From a virus: a stretch of 34,172 nt of DNA. Below the pieces are notes generated by a model. The model had not been told where the DNA came from and searched no databases. It saw nothing but the letters and a program-made list of their open reading frames with translations. Of the stretch, positions 13,499 to 21,621 are shown one piece after another. The number at the start of each line of letters is the position of its first letter. Within the stretch, counting starts at the first letter, position 1. Both the position numbers and the translations under genes were made by a program. Location of the stretch: IMG/VR virus record IMGVR_UViG_3300047200_000456, positions 1-34,172 of that record; one strand, given 5' to 3'.

Positions 13499-13930
13499 TT
13501 ACTCTCCTATTTCCGATGCCATAAAAGGCACATTTCCAATAACGTATGTGTAAAGTTTACCGTCTGAACCTAAAGCCGCTTTTAAAGCGTTTATTGCGCT
13601 GGCGTCATGATAATCATCGTGCTGAATAATTCCAAAGGCGTGTTTAAATCCTCGCCTATTACTTTCCTTAATAGCCCAGATACTCATAAGCCCGCCGACA
13701 CCTTGTTTAGCATAAGCTGGAACTATGTGGAATTTGTCCAAATAAACCAAGTCTCCACCAGCCATAGCGCCAACAAACAAACAACCTATTATTTTCTCTT
13801 CGTCTTCGGCCACAATCATTAAATCATTGTCGTTGATGTAGTTCTCTGTGATGCAGCCCATTTTAGTTTGCACAAGCAGTTGATTTACGGCGTTTAGGTC
13901 TATTTTACTTGCTAGCCTTATTTTTACCAC
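13499..13930 (-). CDS. GNAT-family N-acetyltransferase
   Basis: A 143-residue protein of the GNAT fold: an N-terminal strand-helix (KIRLASKIDLNAVNQLL), central strands (LMIVAEDEEKIIGCLFVG, LVYLDKFHIVPAY) and the acetyl-CoA pyrophosphate loop AKQGVGGLM (75-82, Q-x-x-G-x-G/A type). It should transfer acetyl groups to an amine on a small molecule or protein; the target is unknown. Phages often place a GNAT gene beside tail or internal virion genes, where it may modify a virion or host protein. The start is GTG at 13930 and overlaps the end of the preceding small gene by 26 bases. Confidence 0.85.
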   Translation of the reverse strand: MVKIRLASKIDLNAVNQLLVQTKMGCITENYINDNDLMIVAEDEEKIIGCLFVGAMAGGDLVYLDKFHIVPAYAKQGVGGLMSIWAIKESNRRGFKHAFGIIQHDDYHDASAINALKAALGSDGKLYTYVIGNVPFMASEIGE

Positions 13931-14075
13931 GTCCGATATCCAATCTTTTAGGTAGACTTTTGTAATCCACTGACGTATATTCTGACGCTTTTTCTTTAGA
14001 AAGTCCAGGCTTTTTAATACCGCCGTGACTTATGGCCGCCATAAGCCTAAACTGGGCCTTGCTTTTAGCTGGCAT
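13905..14075 (-). CDS. Small basic PAKSK-type phage protein (DUF3008-like)
   Basis: A 56-residue ORF beginning MPAKSKAQFRLMAAISHGG and continuing with Lys-rich helices (KPGLSKEKASEYTS, LPKRLDIGRGKNK). The opening MPAKSKAQ-R-M is the hallmark of a widespread family of short basic proteins annotated in phages and bacteria (DUF3008 and relatives) of unknown function. It starts two bases before the end of the fibre gene and overlaps the GNAT gene. Its conserved family start and operon position make it a real gene, despite being short. Confidence 0.7.
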   Translation of the reverse strand: MPAKSKAQFRLMAAISHGGIKKPGLSKEKASEYTSVDYKSLPKRLDIGRGKNKASK

Positions 14076-14076
14076 A

Positions 14077-16485
14077 TTAGATACCTATTCTCGAGATGGA
14101 TACTGAGTTCAAATAAGTGGCGTTTGATGTAACCGAAGTATTGCTACTACTAAAGGTGATCAAATCTCCGGCTTTGCAGTCAACTAAATCCGTATTAATC
14201 CCATTTGTTGTGGAGCTACACTCCGACCCCTGGCTTACGATAGCCCCATTTTTTAGTATATATGGCACCAGTCCGGAAGACCCATTGTAAAGCCTAGCCA
14301 CTATTTGATATTTTCCAGCGGCGGGAATTGTGTACTGGTAAGTGGATGTATTAAACGCGTTATGGGTGTCAATGATTTTAATGTCGTAAACGCTGGCCGT
14401 CGGGACAGAGTTAATAACCGACCCGGCAGTAGCTTCGTACTTCATCGCAACTGTCTCGTTTGCGGCAATTTGTTCTGGGCCTGACAGCCTTTCGATGTCA
14501 AATGCCGTTGTGGCTCCAGCCAGCTGATTTGACCCCTCCTGCATAATCGCTATTGTATCGCCAGAAACTAAACTAACCAGAACACTTCCAGTCGCTAAGT
14601 CGTTAGTAATGGTATTTGTCTGTCCAACGTACCCGGCATTGGTATTATTTTTTGCGACTAGATAGGAGGTTTGAGCAGATGAAATGGCCTGTATGGAGGC
14701 CGAAACCCTGTAAATTCCTGAAGTTGGGGCTGTGTAGTAGCCCGTGCTAGTCGAGTAGGCCGCATGCGTATCAAACACAAAAGTATCAAAGAGGATCGGG
14801 GTAAAGGCTGTCGGAGTAGCTGCGGTAGCCATAAAATATCGGGCAGCAACAACTCTCGTATCGGCATCGCTGCTCATGACTAAACTAGAAGACCAGCCCG
14901 TAATTGGAACAATAAAAGTCCAAGTAATTTCATCATTTATGCCAAAAGAAAATGGGACAGTACCACCAAAAACTCCTACTCTAACTCTTAAAGTGTCTGA
15001 GTAGTAACAGTTATTCCCATTAAATACTTGTGAACCAGAATCTAAAGCAGATGAAATTCCAAGTAAACCGCCGTCGCTAGTTGTAGAGTTAACCTTACTA
15101 GAATCAATAGCCAATCCAGGCGGTAACGTTACGTATGGAACGTTCCATGTACCAGCGGAGCCGGTAAATAGTAATCTTCCGGTAACTTCTAGAGAATCTC
15201 CAACTCTCCTATAGTTCGATGTAAGAACGTAGTTTGTGATTGTTCCTGATGACGTAGTAATAGTTGGTGTGTAGGGAACCCAATCCGTAACAGGGGCGCC
15301 GAGCTCCTTCACTTGAGGGCCAACACTCACGCTGTCAATAAGAAGAGTATATGCTGAACCAGAAGCGTTTGACTCGTGGATGGCAAGTCGGTAAGATCTG
15401 TTAGCTGAGTGTGTTTGAAACACGCCCATATATTTATACTTTGTGCCAATGACAGCGCCAGCTAGCTTAAAGGGGGTGAGGGGAATACGCTCACCAGATG
15501 TGATGTCGACGATGTGAACACTTAGGTCGCCTAAAGCAGAATCGGAACCTGGAACAAATGAACCGCTTGCGATGGAGTAGGAAAACTCAACTTGAAGGAT
15601 GTGGGCTAAGTCTTCTCTATTGATGTTATAATCGCCTACAGCAAGCCCTAAGTCTGTGCTGATGCCTTCCCCTGCCCTAGTAGCTGAATCCTTCGTTATA
15701 AGGCCGCTGGCGGTGTTTGCCAAAGGAGAAGAAGTGGTGCGGGTAAGGGTAATGTTTCCAGTCCCGCCCGTAGCGTTAATAGGCTGCAGAGGGCGCATTG
15801 TATGCGTTCCTGTTCCACCGTCAGTCATATCTACAGCAGTTCCGCCCAAAGTGGCGCTAACTTGGAAAGTGTCTGTGGTTTTATTGATTACAAAATACGT
15901 TGTGGCGGTCGACAGACCTGCTGGGAGAGTGCCAGTGGAGGTGAAAATGACTTTGTCGTCATTAAGCAGGCCGTGTGCCGTGATGGTGATGGTCTCGGTG
16001 CCAGTATCTACATCGGTGTTTAAAAACGTTGCTGTGTCATTATAGACAGACCAGTTGCCAGTGGTAGATTCAAAGTCGGGATTAAGAACGTAGTTGGTTC
16101 CACCGCCGCCGCTGCCAGCGCCCACTTTGGTTTCAGTTCCATTGTCATTAAGCTGATAAAGAAATCCGTCGGCTTTAAAATAAACCTTACCAAATCCTGA
16201 AGTAGGAGTAGAGGGAGTAGCAAGTTCTTTTAGGATGAGGCCTGAGGTGTCAATGTCTGTACCGGTGCCACCTCGAGTTGTTGCTAAATTGGCTTCAGAG
16301 CTAAGCGACCCTGTGCCGCTGTTAATTACAACGTGATCAGCCGTGCCGTTTTCAATAGCAGCTCTGTTAATCTGATTAGACAAGTTGAAGTGGTCTTTAA
16401 TCGACTGGAACTTGCTATTTACTTCAGCGCTCTTAATCTTAGTGAACGCTACGAAATCTGCTACAGTATAAGTTAAATTCGCCAT
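14077..16485 (-). CDS. Modular tail fibre / receptor-binding protein with two C1q-like domains
   Basis: An 802-residue fibre. Residues 1-45 (MANLTYTVADFVAFTKIKSA) form the particle-anchoring start common to podovirus fibres. Residues ~130-405 resemble a carbohydrate-binding-like phage module (NYVLNPDFESTTGNW, ...NITLTRTTSSPLANTAS, LQVEFSYS), interrupted at ~152-230 by a separate beta domain (HGLLNDDKVIFTSTG, TYFVINKTTDTFQVSAT). A further beta module follows (DSLEVTGRLLF, PPGLAIDSSKV). The end carries two C1q/TNF-like jelly-rolls, at ~560-675 (STGYYTAPTSGIYRVSASI) and ~680-802 (STYQYTIPAAGKYQIVARL). It should bind the host surface. The downstream 56-residue gene starts at its stop. Confidence 0.85.
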   Translation of the reverse strand: MANLTYTVADFVAFTKIKSAEVNSKFQSIKDHFNLSNQINRAAIENGTADHVVINSGTGSLSSEANLATTRGGTGTDIDTSGLILKELATPSTPTSGFGKVYFKADGFLYQLNDNGTETKVGAGSGGGGTNYVLNPDFESTTGNWSVYNDTATFLNTDVDTGTETITITAHGLLNDDKVIFTSTGTLPAGLSTATTYFVINKTTDTFQVSATLGGTAVDMTDGGTGTHTMRPLQPINATGGTGNITLTRTTSSPLANTASGLITKDSATRAGEGISTDLGLAVGDYNINREDLAHILQVEFSYSIASGSFVPGSDSALGDLSVHIVDITSGERIPLTPFKLAGAVIGTKYKYMGVFQTHSANRSYRLAIHESNASGSAYTLLIDSVSVGPQVKELGAPVTDWVPYTPTITTSSGTITNYVLTSNYRRVGDSLEVTGRLLFTGSAGTWNVPYVTLPPGLAIDSSKVNSTTSDGGLLGISSALDSGSQVFNGNNCYYSDTLRVRVGVFGGTVPFSFGINDEITWTFIVPITGWSSSLVMSSDADTRVVAARYFMATAATPTAFTPILFDTFVFDTHAAYSTSTGYYTAPTSGIYRVSASIQAISSAQTSYLVAKNNTNAGYVGQTNTITNDLATGSVLVSLVSGDTIAIMQEGSNQLAGATTAFDIERLSGPEQIAANETVAMKYEATAGSVINSVPTASVYDIKIIDTHNAFNTSTYQYTIPAAGKYQIVARLYNGSSGLVPYILKNGAIVSQGSECSSTTNGINTDLVDCKAGDLITFSSSNTSVTSNATYLNSVSISRIGI

Positions 16486-16487
16486 AA

Positions 16488-16814
16488 TTATTCCTGTGTT
16501 CCTATCAGACTAGCTAAAGTCGCCGATGCCACGTTAGGCACCACAATGGTATATTCCTTAACAATTCTATCCTGCGTCCCGCCTGGGTATTCGATTCTAA
16601 TAACAACAGACCTAGAGACCGTTTCGGTTTCAATGAGGGTGAGGGTCCAAGTGCCGTCATTAGCCACTTCCGTGCTCACTTTATAGTCAACAATGAGGCT
16701 GCCGTCAGTGTGAAAGAAGGGTGTGGTGATGTAGGCGTACACAAAGCTATTCACTACTGCTGCATTACCTACGTTATACAATGAACCCGATACGTCGCAC
16801 GTTGCAATGGCCAT
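16488..16814 (-). CDS. Small beta-sandwich structural protein
   Basis: A 108-residue protein of all-beta character: MAIATCDVSGSLYNVGNAAV, then VYAYITTPFF, GTWTLTLIETETVSRSVVIR and KEYTIVVPN. Alternating hydrophobic strands and the early GSLYNVGN resemble carboxypeptidase-regulatory/Ig-like accessory domains on phage tails. It sits between the large tail protein and the fibre, two to three bases from each, so it is likely a tail-fibre attachment or decoration subunit. It is not recognised as a named family. Confidence 0.55.
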   Translation of the reverse strand: MAIATCDVSGSLYNVGNAAVVNSFVYAYITTPFFHTDGSLIVDYKVSTEVANDGTWTLTLIETETVSRSVVIRIEYPGGTQDRIVKEYTIVVPNVASATLASLIGTQE

Positions 16815-16815
16815 A

Positions 16816-18840
16816 TTATTTCCTCAATCCTAAGTTAGAGTATATCACAGTAAAGCCTGCAATGTTAAGAGGCGCGTTGCCATCTGCTTGAATAAATCTG
16901 AGTTTAAGGCAGTCGCCTTCTGTAGAACCTTTAGGGGATGATAAGTTAAACACGACCGGACTATAAGAACGTACGGTGCTGTCCCAATAGGCGCTGTCCC
17001 AAAAGGCCTGGTCCCACGCGCTTTCACTAACAGCGGTCGAGGCTGGAATGCTCAATACGGCTTTATCATCTTCGCCAGACTTATAACTTGTCCACCAGTT
17101 AAGTGTCAGGTTGTTATCTGTGCTTTCTTCTGTCCAAACAATGACCTTGTGGTACCGTTTAGCTGTCGTGCGGCTGCCAAAGTCTAAAAACTTAGTTTCG
17201 TAGCTAAAGTCGATGCCGCCTGTGGCGCCGTCTAATAGACCATTAAACAAACTGTAAATATAGCCACTGCCGTCTCCAGCTAAGAACGTTTCATCTAGCG
17301 TTGCAGCGGGCAGGTAGGTGAGGCCACTGTAGAGCGCAAAAGGGAGCTTATCTTGCACAAACACGCCCTCTAAGACGCGTCCACCCAAATTACTTTGAAC
17401 AGCTGGCAGAGTGAGACGAAGGTCCATCTTAATCTGATAAACCTGCTCACCTAGTGTCAAATGTGACAAAGTCCAAATAATTTGATTGTTTTTACGAAAG
17501 AATGAACCCCAGCCTAAGTTAAGCTTGGTTTTGTCTAAGTCGCCAGTGCGGCTAAAAAGTCTTTCAATGGGCCTGCTGGAGTAGATGGGCTTTCCGCTTC
17601 CATCCCATAGATAAATGCCTCGGTAGTCAAGCCAGCTAAGGTAGCCGTTGGCGTTAACAATAAGGGCCTGATTAGGGCAGCCCACAGCGTCAATTTGTTT
17701 TAAATTAAGGTCGCCATTGCTATCAATGATGATGGTCCACATCTCACGTTCTTTAAAGACGACTAAAAATTCGTCTAGATTAGAGGAGGTGGGGGTGGAA
17801 AAGCTTATTACTCCTAGAGCAGTAATTTCGCCGCCGCTTGGGATAACCACGATGTTTGCTGTTGGCCAGCTTTCAGGAAGACCTAAATCGCTGTAGTAGA
17901 GTGTTGAACTAGACGCAGTGACTAGCCTGCGTTGGAAAGTGGTAACCACTTTAAAGGCTTTATCGGTAGGTAAGGTAGAGTTGTCTAAAAGAGTATTTCC
18001 GGCCCTAGGCACGATTTGGGCAGCGGCTTCAACAGTGCCGGTGTCGGTGTAAGAAGTTGTAGATGAATTTAGTGTAGCGACAAGAGTGCCAGCAGTAAAG
18101 CCGCTAACGCCCCCAGCGGAAGATCTATATAGTAATATCTTGTCATATTTCGTTGTGTCCAGGCCAGTGAGGCCGGTGAAAGAAACAAGGACATTATCAC
18201 CAGAAGAGACAGTAACGGCGGTGTCTAAAGCAGCGTTACTCTGAGCTTGGGTAGAGGCCTTACGAAGCACAACAGCGTAGTAGTAGGTGCCGGGTGGGAT
18301 TGTGCCGCCCGAGCCTGTTACAGAGAGCCCTAAAGTGCCCGAGGCAGTTGATGCCCCATTATTTGTGACTTTCGTCCCATTATATGCCCCCATTAAACGT
18401 CCGTTTGCTTGTCCAGCACCTGCTGTCCATAAAACAGAGGCTAACGCTGTGGCGTAAGGATTCATTATGAGCGGTTGAGTTGAGGAGGCATTAAGAAAGT
18501 CACTGCCTGCTGTAGAGGTGTCTTCTGTAAGGGCGGTGAGGGCGTAGCTGGTTTCGTCAAACTTTTGAATCTTAGTTCCAGCGCCCCTAATAACAGACTT
18601 AGTGCCTGATATTCCGACATGCAGGCCAATACCTAAGCTTTTAAGTTGGGTGTCAGCAAAGGTGTTTGTGCTAGAATGGCCGTCACGCTTTTTAAATCCG
18701 CCGCTCGTCGAGTAGTCGTAGTTGTACCCACCAGTAGATTGCGTATCCTGGGTAAAGAACGGACTGTCGGTGTTGTTAAGTCCACCTAAGTTCTCGAAAA
18801 AGTCTGCTTGGTCTAATTGACCTTGTTTACTATTTTCCAT
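16816..18840 (-). CDS. Large beta-rich tail/stabilisation protein (P22 gp10-like candidate)
   Basis: A 674-residue protein with repeated beta-propeller-like phrases: LLVFKEREMWTIIIDSNGDL, GYLSWLDYRGIYLWDGSG, IWTLSHLTLGEQVYQIKMDL. A fibronectin-like insertion sits at ~165-270 (PPGTYYYAVVLRKAS...TSYTDTGTVEAAAQI). Podoviruses encode a propeller-rich tail stabilisation protein, gp10 in P22, next to the connector and before the fibre; size and position fit, allowing for the insertion. The C-terminal part (SPVVFNLSSPKGSTEGDCLK) resembles tail-surface beta domains. It likely closes the portal/connector stack and carries the fibre. The assignment rests on order and local motifs rather than a clear family match. 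Confidence 0.6.
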   Translation of the reverse strand: MENSKQGQLDQADFFENLGGLNNTDSPFFTQDTQSTGGYNYDYSTSGGFKKRDGHSSTNTFADTQLKSLGIGLHVGISGTKSVIRGAGTKIQKFDETSYALTALTEDTSTAGSDFLNASSTQPLIMNPYATALASVLWTAGAGQANGRLMGAYNGTKVTNNGASTASGTLGLSVTGSGGTIPPGTYYYAVVLRKASTQAQSNAALDTAVTVSSGDNVLVSFTGLTGLDTTKYDKILLYRSSAGGVSGFTAGTLVATLNSSTTSYTDTGTVEAAAQIVPRAGNTLLDNSTLPTDKAFKVVTTFQRRLVTASSSTLYYSDLGLPESWPTANIVVIPSGGEITALGVISFSTPTSSNLDEFLVVFKEREMWTIIIDSNGDLNLKQIDAVGCPNQALIVNANGYLSWLDYRGIYLWDGSGKPIYSSRPIERLFSRTGDLDKTKLNLGWGSFFRKNNQIIWTLSHLTLGEQVYQIKMDLRLTLPAVQSNLGGRVLEGVFVQDKLPFALYSGLTYLPAATLDETFLAGDGSGYIYSLFNGLLDGATGGIDFSYETKFLDFGSRTTAKRYHKVIVWTEESTDNNLTLNWWTSYKSGEDDKAVLSIPASTAVSESAWDQAFWDSAYWDSTVRSYSPVVFNLSSPKGSTEGDCLKLRFIQADGNAPLNIAGFTVIYSNLGLRK

Positions 18841-18845
18841 TTAAA

Positions 18846-19130
18846 TTAGAGAAGGCTGTAATAGACGATTGCTTCGGCTCCAGCGCCAGAAAGTGTTAAA
18901 TAGAGACCGTTGCTGCATTCCACAGGGCTACCTTGACGAGACGAGAACGTTGTTGCTGCGGCAGCTTGAACCTTTTCAATAACAATCCCAGACGCCGCTG
19001 CTTTGTTGTCATTAAGGGTAGCTGTAGCCGCTGCCCCGGCCCCATTTAAGATCATTCCGTGAAAGATACAAGGACGCGTAACAACAGCGCCAGAAGCAGA
19101 CAAGGTTGATGAGGAGGTTGATAAAATCAT
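18846..19130 (-). CDS. Decoration-like beta protein, paralogue A
   Basis: A 94-residue protein, the most diverged of three similar genes in this window (with 19139-19426 and 21328-21621). The shared pattern is S-STSS-LSAS-AVV-RPC--HG near the start, a central variable strand pair, and NGLYLTLSGAGAEAIVYYSLL at the end. All three are small beta-sandwich-like proteins rich in Ser, Ala and Gly with no enzyme motif. Small repeated beta proteins near connector and tail genes are often capsid decoration or tail-spike accessory subunits; that role is inferred. It lies directly upstream of the large tail protein on the transcript. Confidence 0.6.
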   Translation of the reverse strand: MILSTSSSTLSASGAVVTRPCIFHGMILNGAGAAATATLNDNKAAASGIVIEKVQAAAATTFSSRQGSPVECSNGLYLTLSGAGAEAIVYYSLL

Positions 19131-19138
19131 ATAAATCC

Positions 19139-19426
19139 TTAAGCTGGGGAGAAGAATACGTAAATTTGAGGGGCTGCGCCGCTAATTGAAGCGTAGATGC
19201 CATTATTAAACACCACTCCAGCGTCAATGTGGAAATTGCCTGCTGTTCCGACTGTGGCATCAAAGCGAGCTTTAGGGGTTCCTACAGCGCCTGTTGCACT
19301 ATCATACAGTACGACATCGGCTGCTCCGCTTGTGCTGTGAACAATAATTCCCATGAGCAGACAAGGTCTGTTAGAGACGACGGCTGATGCGGTAAGTTCT
19401 CCGCTGGAGGTAGATGGCTGAGACAT
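19139..19426 (-). CDS. Decoration-like beta protein, paralogue B
   Basis: A 95-residue protein starting MSQPSTSSGELTASAVVSNR and ending FNNGIYASISGAAPQIYVFF. It aligns along its full length with the neighbouring 94-residue gene and with the 97-residue gene at 21328: ELTAS-AVV--RP, LYDS-TGA-G, NGIYA-ISG. The central LYDSATGAVGTPKARFD matches IYDSPTGASGKLISEA in the third copy especially well. It overlaps the start of the connector gene by a single base, so it is co-translated with virion assembly genes. Probable particle-surface subunit. Confidence 0.65.
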   Translation of the reverse strand: MSQPSTSSGELTASAVVSNRPCLLMGIIVHSTSGAADVVLYDSATGAVGTPKARFDATVGTAGNFHIDAGVVFNNGIYASISGAAPQIYVFFSPA

Positions 19427-20115
19427 TAGAAATGCTCCGGGTTAAAGGGTTGAACATAAGTGATAGAATGAGAACGTCTTTCAACGGTCTCTTTGAACTT
19501 CTTGGTAAGGCTAGCTAGGTGCTGTTCTGGGATAACGTGCATCACAACACCGCTAACCATAGACTCTTTTAGTTTAGCTTTATACACAGCATACATCTCA
19601 ATAACTTGTTTGAAGATGGGGCTAACACCCGAACTAAGAACGTCTCCACCATTGATTAGGGTATCTGGGAACTGTAAGTACTCTAAACGGAGGCCTGCGG
19701 TCTCGCTAAAATTAGGGATAGGTCGCAACACTAAGTTGTTGTTTTGGAAGTAGTAAACAGGAAAGAAGCTTTGGTCATTTCCGCCGCCGAGTTTACTGTA
19801 GTCCATATTTAAATTGTTCATATACTGTAGGTTGACGTATCCGTTGCTGATACTTTTATACAGGGCCTTAACTTCGAAAAAGTCAGCCGGAAGGGCAATA
19901 AGTTCTTGATTAGCGACGATGTCCAGATCGGCAAAAGCTGTAAACTGGCCCTCAACTAAATCACTAATTTCGGCAAAGTACATTCGCACCGCCTCATTGA
20001 TGTAGCTTTTAAGCTCTTCATCTTTCCAAAAGCTGTTGGTAGCGTCTGGTTGATTTAACATCATCCGAACGTTTCCAATAAGATTCTGTAATGTAGGCGA
20101 TGCGAGGGTACCCAT
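19426..20115 (-). CDS. Head-tail connector / adaptor protein (gp4- or gp6-like)
   Basis: A 229-residue protein. Residues 1-55 are helical with the adaptor-like phrase SFWKDEELKSYINEAVRMYF, typical of proteins that extend the portal ring (HK97 gp6/P22 gp4 type). They are followed by beta strands (LIALPADFFEVKALYKS, YFQNNNLVLRPIPNF) and a helical C-terminus (IFKQVIEMYAVYKAKLKE), matching the fold used by gp4-like tail accessory factors. It should bind the bottom of the portal and provide the tail interface. Gene order (capsid, decoration, connector, tail) supports this. The ATG is preceded by a few bases only after the upstream gene's stop. Confidence 0.7.
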   Translation of the reverse strand: MGTLASPTLQNLIGNVRMMLNQPDATNSFWKDEELKSYINEAVRMYFAEISDLVEGQFTAFADLDIVANQELIALPADFFEVKALYKSISNGYVNLQYMNNLNMDYSKLGGGNDQSFFPVYYFQNNNLVLRPIPNFSETAGLRLEYLQFPDTLINGGDVLSSGVSPIFKQVIEMYAVYKAKLKESMVSGVVMHVIPEQHLASLTKKFKETVERRSHSITYVQPFNPEHF

Positions 20116-20118
20116 ATT

Positions 20119-20583
20119 TTACCTTGTGCCGGTGCCGGTCTTTTTAATAAGTTCTTTAACTTCATCAATGCGCTTCTGGTCAGCATCGTCTTTTTTAGCT
20201 TGATAAGACGCCACAATACGCATTGCCACTAATTCGCCTTCCGAGGCTAAAGCAGCTGGGTCAATTTTTAGGTTAGACTTCTCTAAATCCTGCCTTAAAC
20301 TGACCTGGTTGTTATAAATTGTCGCCCGAAGCGCTTTAACATAGGTGTCAATTCCTTGTTGCTCTTTAGCTTCTAGGATTGCTTTTCCTTCAGCAGATGC
20401 CCTAAATTCGGCATCTTCTAGCTCTTCAGGCAACGCCACGAGCCCGAGCTCGGCGCGCTCAGTGGCCAAAAAGTTTCCAATGTTGTCGGACATGCTCTTA
20501 ATCTGTTTGGGTTTAAACTCAAACCAATTTCCTAGAGCTTTTGTTTTCTGAACTTCGTTTGTCGTATTAAAGATAAGGGGCAT
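20119..20583 (-). CDS. Helical virion-region protein, function unknown
   Basis: A 154-residue, strongly helical and charged protein. A conserved-looking start (MPLIFNTTNEVQKTKALGNW) contains the phrase WFEFKPKQIKSM, followed by long helices (ELEDAEFRASAEGKAILEAK, AKKDDADQKRIDEVKELIKK) and a basic end. It starts after a 42-base gap and is directly followed by the connector gene. Small helical proteins in this place are often assembly chaperones or portal/connector accessory proteins. No family is recognised with confidence. Confidence 0.5.
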   Translation of the reverse strand: MPLIFNTTNEVQKTKALGNWFEFKPKQIKSMSDNIGNFLATERAELGLVALPEELEDAEFRASAEGKAILEAKEQQGIDTYVKALRATIYNNQVSLRQDLEKSNLKIDPAALASEGELVAMRIVASYQAKKDDADQKRIDEVKELIKKTGTGTR

Positions 20584-20624
20584 ATTTTCTCCTGCCGAGT
20601 GAGGCGTAGTTAGCGCCGTGAGTC

Positions 20625-21140
20625 CTATTTATTTCCCCAATATTGGGATATAGCGTGGTCAGGACTATTACCAGCGGCTACAAATTCTTTAAAGTCTGCA
20701 ATTTCACGTTTATACTGCTTTGCCATGTAGCGTCTATTTTCAATTGCTTTATCTTGCTTAAGTTGCCTAGCTACGGCTTCACGGTGCTCTAGTTCATCAA
20801 CAAAAAACTTTTGGTTAGTGTTTGTGGTATCCATGCTTTTAATCTTATTAAGCTGGTCATAGTTGAGAAAAGCACAATCTAACACATGGTTCACTAAATC
20901 CACTTCACAATACTCTAAGCGGCTAATAGTGACGTTACCCACTTTTACAGCGTCTACAACACTTTTATACTCAGGTCGGCGTCTTATTTCCCAGCAACCG
21001 TGGCCCTTGAGTTTCTTAGGGTTCCACTTAACGTATAACAATTCGTCGTAATCTTTTAACGTTCTTTCAAAGCTGTTCTTATTCACATCCAGCACATGGC
21101 CCTGAATCAGGTTACCAAGTGCTCCTACTCTAATAATCAT
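20625..21140 (-). CDS. Phage structural-region protein, function unknown
   Basis: A 171-residue protein with a mixed N-terminus (VGALGNLIQGHVLDVNKNSF, YVKWNPKKLKGHGCWEIRRR) and a long charged helical C-terminus (HREAVARQLKQDKAIENRRY, YKREIADFKEFVAAGN). The first half looks like a compact alpha/beta domain with paired aromatic and Arg residues; the second like a coiled coil. It overlaps the upstream small membrane gene (ATGA arrangement). Similar proteins occur beside connector genes in other podovirus-like genomes, but I cannot name the family. An assembly or tail-completion role would fit. Confidence 0.5.
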   Translation of the reverse strand: MIIRVGALGNLIQGHVLDVNKNSFERTLKDYDELLYVKWNPKKLKGHGCWEIRRRPEYKSVVDAVKVGNVTISRLEYCEVDLVNHVLDCAFLNYDQLNKIKSMDTTNTNQKFFVDELEHREAVARQLKQDKAIENRRYMAKQYKREIADFKEFVAAGNSPDHAISQYWGNK

Positions 21141-21325
21141 TCTTTTTTAGCTGCCATGTTCTCCGACACATTCGCAGCGGCGCGCATAGCTAAAAAGCTA
21201 GAACCAATCCATTTAATAACATCTGAAGCTTCGCCAGTGAGCTTTCCAGCCACAGCTAAACCCACAGCAGCTAAGAGGAGAAGAAGCAGTCCGGCCATTG
21301 TTTTTGACTCTAGATGATTTGGCAT
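21137..21325 (-). CDS. Small single-pass membrane protein
   Basis: A 62-residue protein with one clear transmembrane helix at residues ~10-27 (AGLLLLLLAAVGLAVAG), followed by an amphipathic helix (DVIKWIGSSFLAMRAAANVS) and a Lys-rich end. It is encoded in the middle of the virion genes, between a decoration-like paralogue and a structural-region gene, and overlaps the latter by four bases. Size and topology allow a pinholin-type holin, but a virion-associated membrane peptide is equally possible. No partner endolysin is nearby. Confidence 0.5.
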   Translation of the reverse strand: MPNHLESKTMAGLLLLLLAAVGLAVAGKLTGEASDVIKWIGSSFLAMRAAANVSENMAAKKE

Positions 21326-21327
21326 AA

Positions 21328-21621
21328 TTATCCTAAGCTAAAAGCTACCGTATATGTGGTGCTAGACCCGCTAATAGCGGCGTAGCAGCCTTGATTTAAT
21401 ACTCTAGGGGAATTGAAGCTAAGCCACATCGAATTTTGTCCTGCGGCCACTGTAGCTTCTGAAATGAGCTTTCCGCTAGCGCCTGTGGGACTATCATAAA
21501 TCTTAAGAGTTGATGTGCCTAGAAGTGGGGGCAGCAACTCAAAACCGTGCAAAAACCCTGGGCGAGTAATGATCACGCTGCTAGCGCTGAGCTCGTCTGA
21601 AGTGGTAGATGGACCGATCAT
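21328..21621 (-). CDS. Decoration-like beta protein, paralogue C
   Basis: A 97-residue protein, third member of the paralogous set. It starts MIGPSTTSDELSASSVIITR and ends NQGCYAAISGSSTTYTVAFS. The IYDSPTGASGKLISEATV segment corresponds to LYDSATGAVGTPKARFDATV of paralogue B. It is about 2 kb upstream of the adjacent pair on the transcript, separated by a membrane protein, two structural genes and the connector. This implies either an old duplication followed by insertion or independent function on another part of the particle. It overlaps the preceding gene by four bases. Confidence 0.65.
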   Translation of the reverse strand: MIGPSTTSDELSASSVIITRPGFLHGFELLPPLLGTSTLKIYDSPTGASGKLISEATVAAGQNSMWLSFNSPRVLNQGCYAAISGSSTTYTVAFSLG

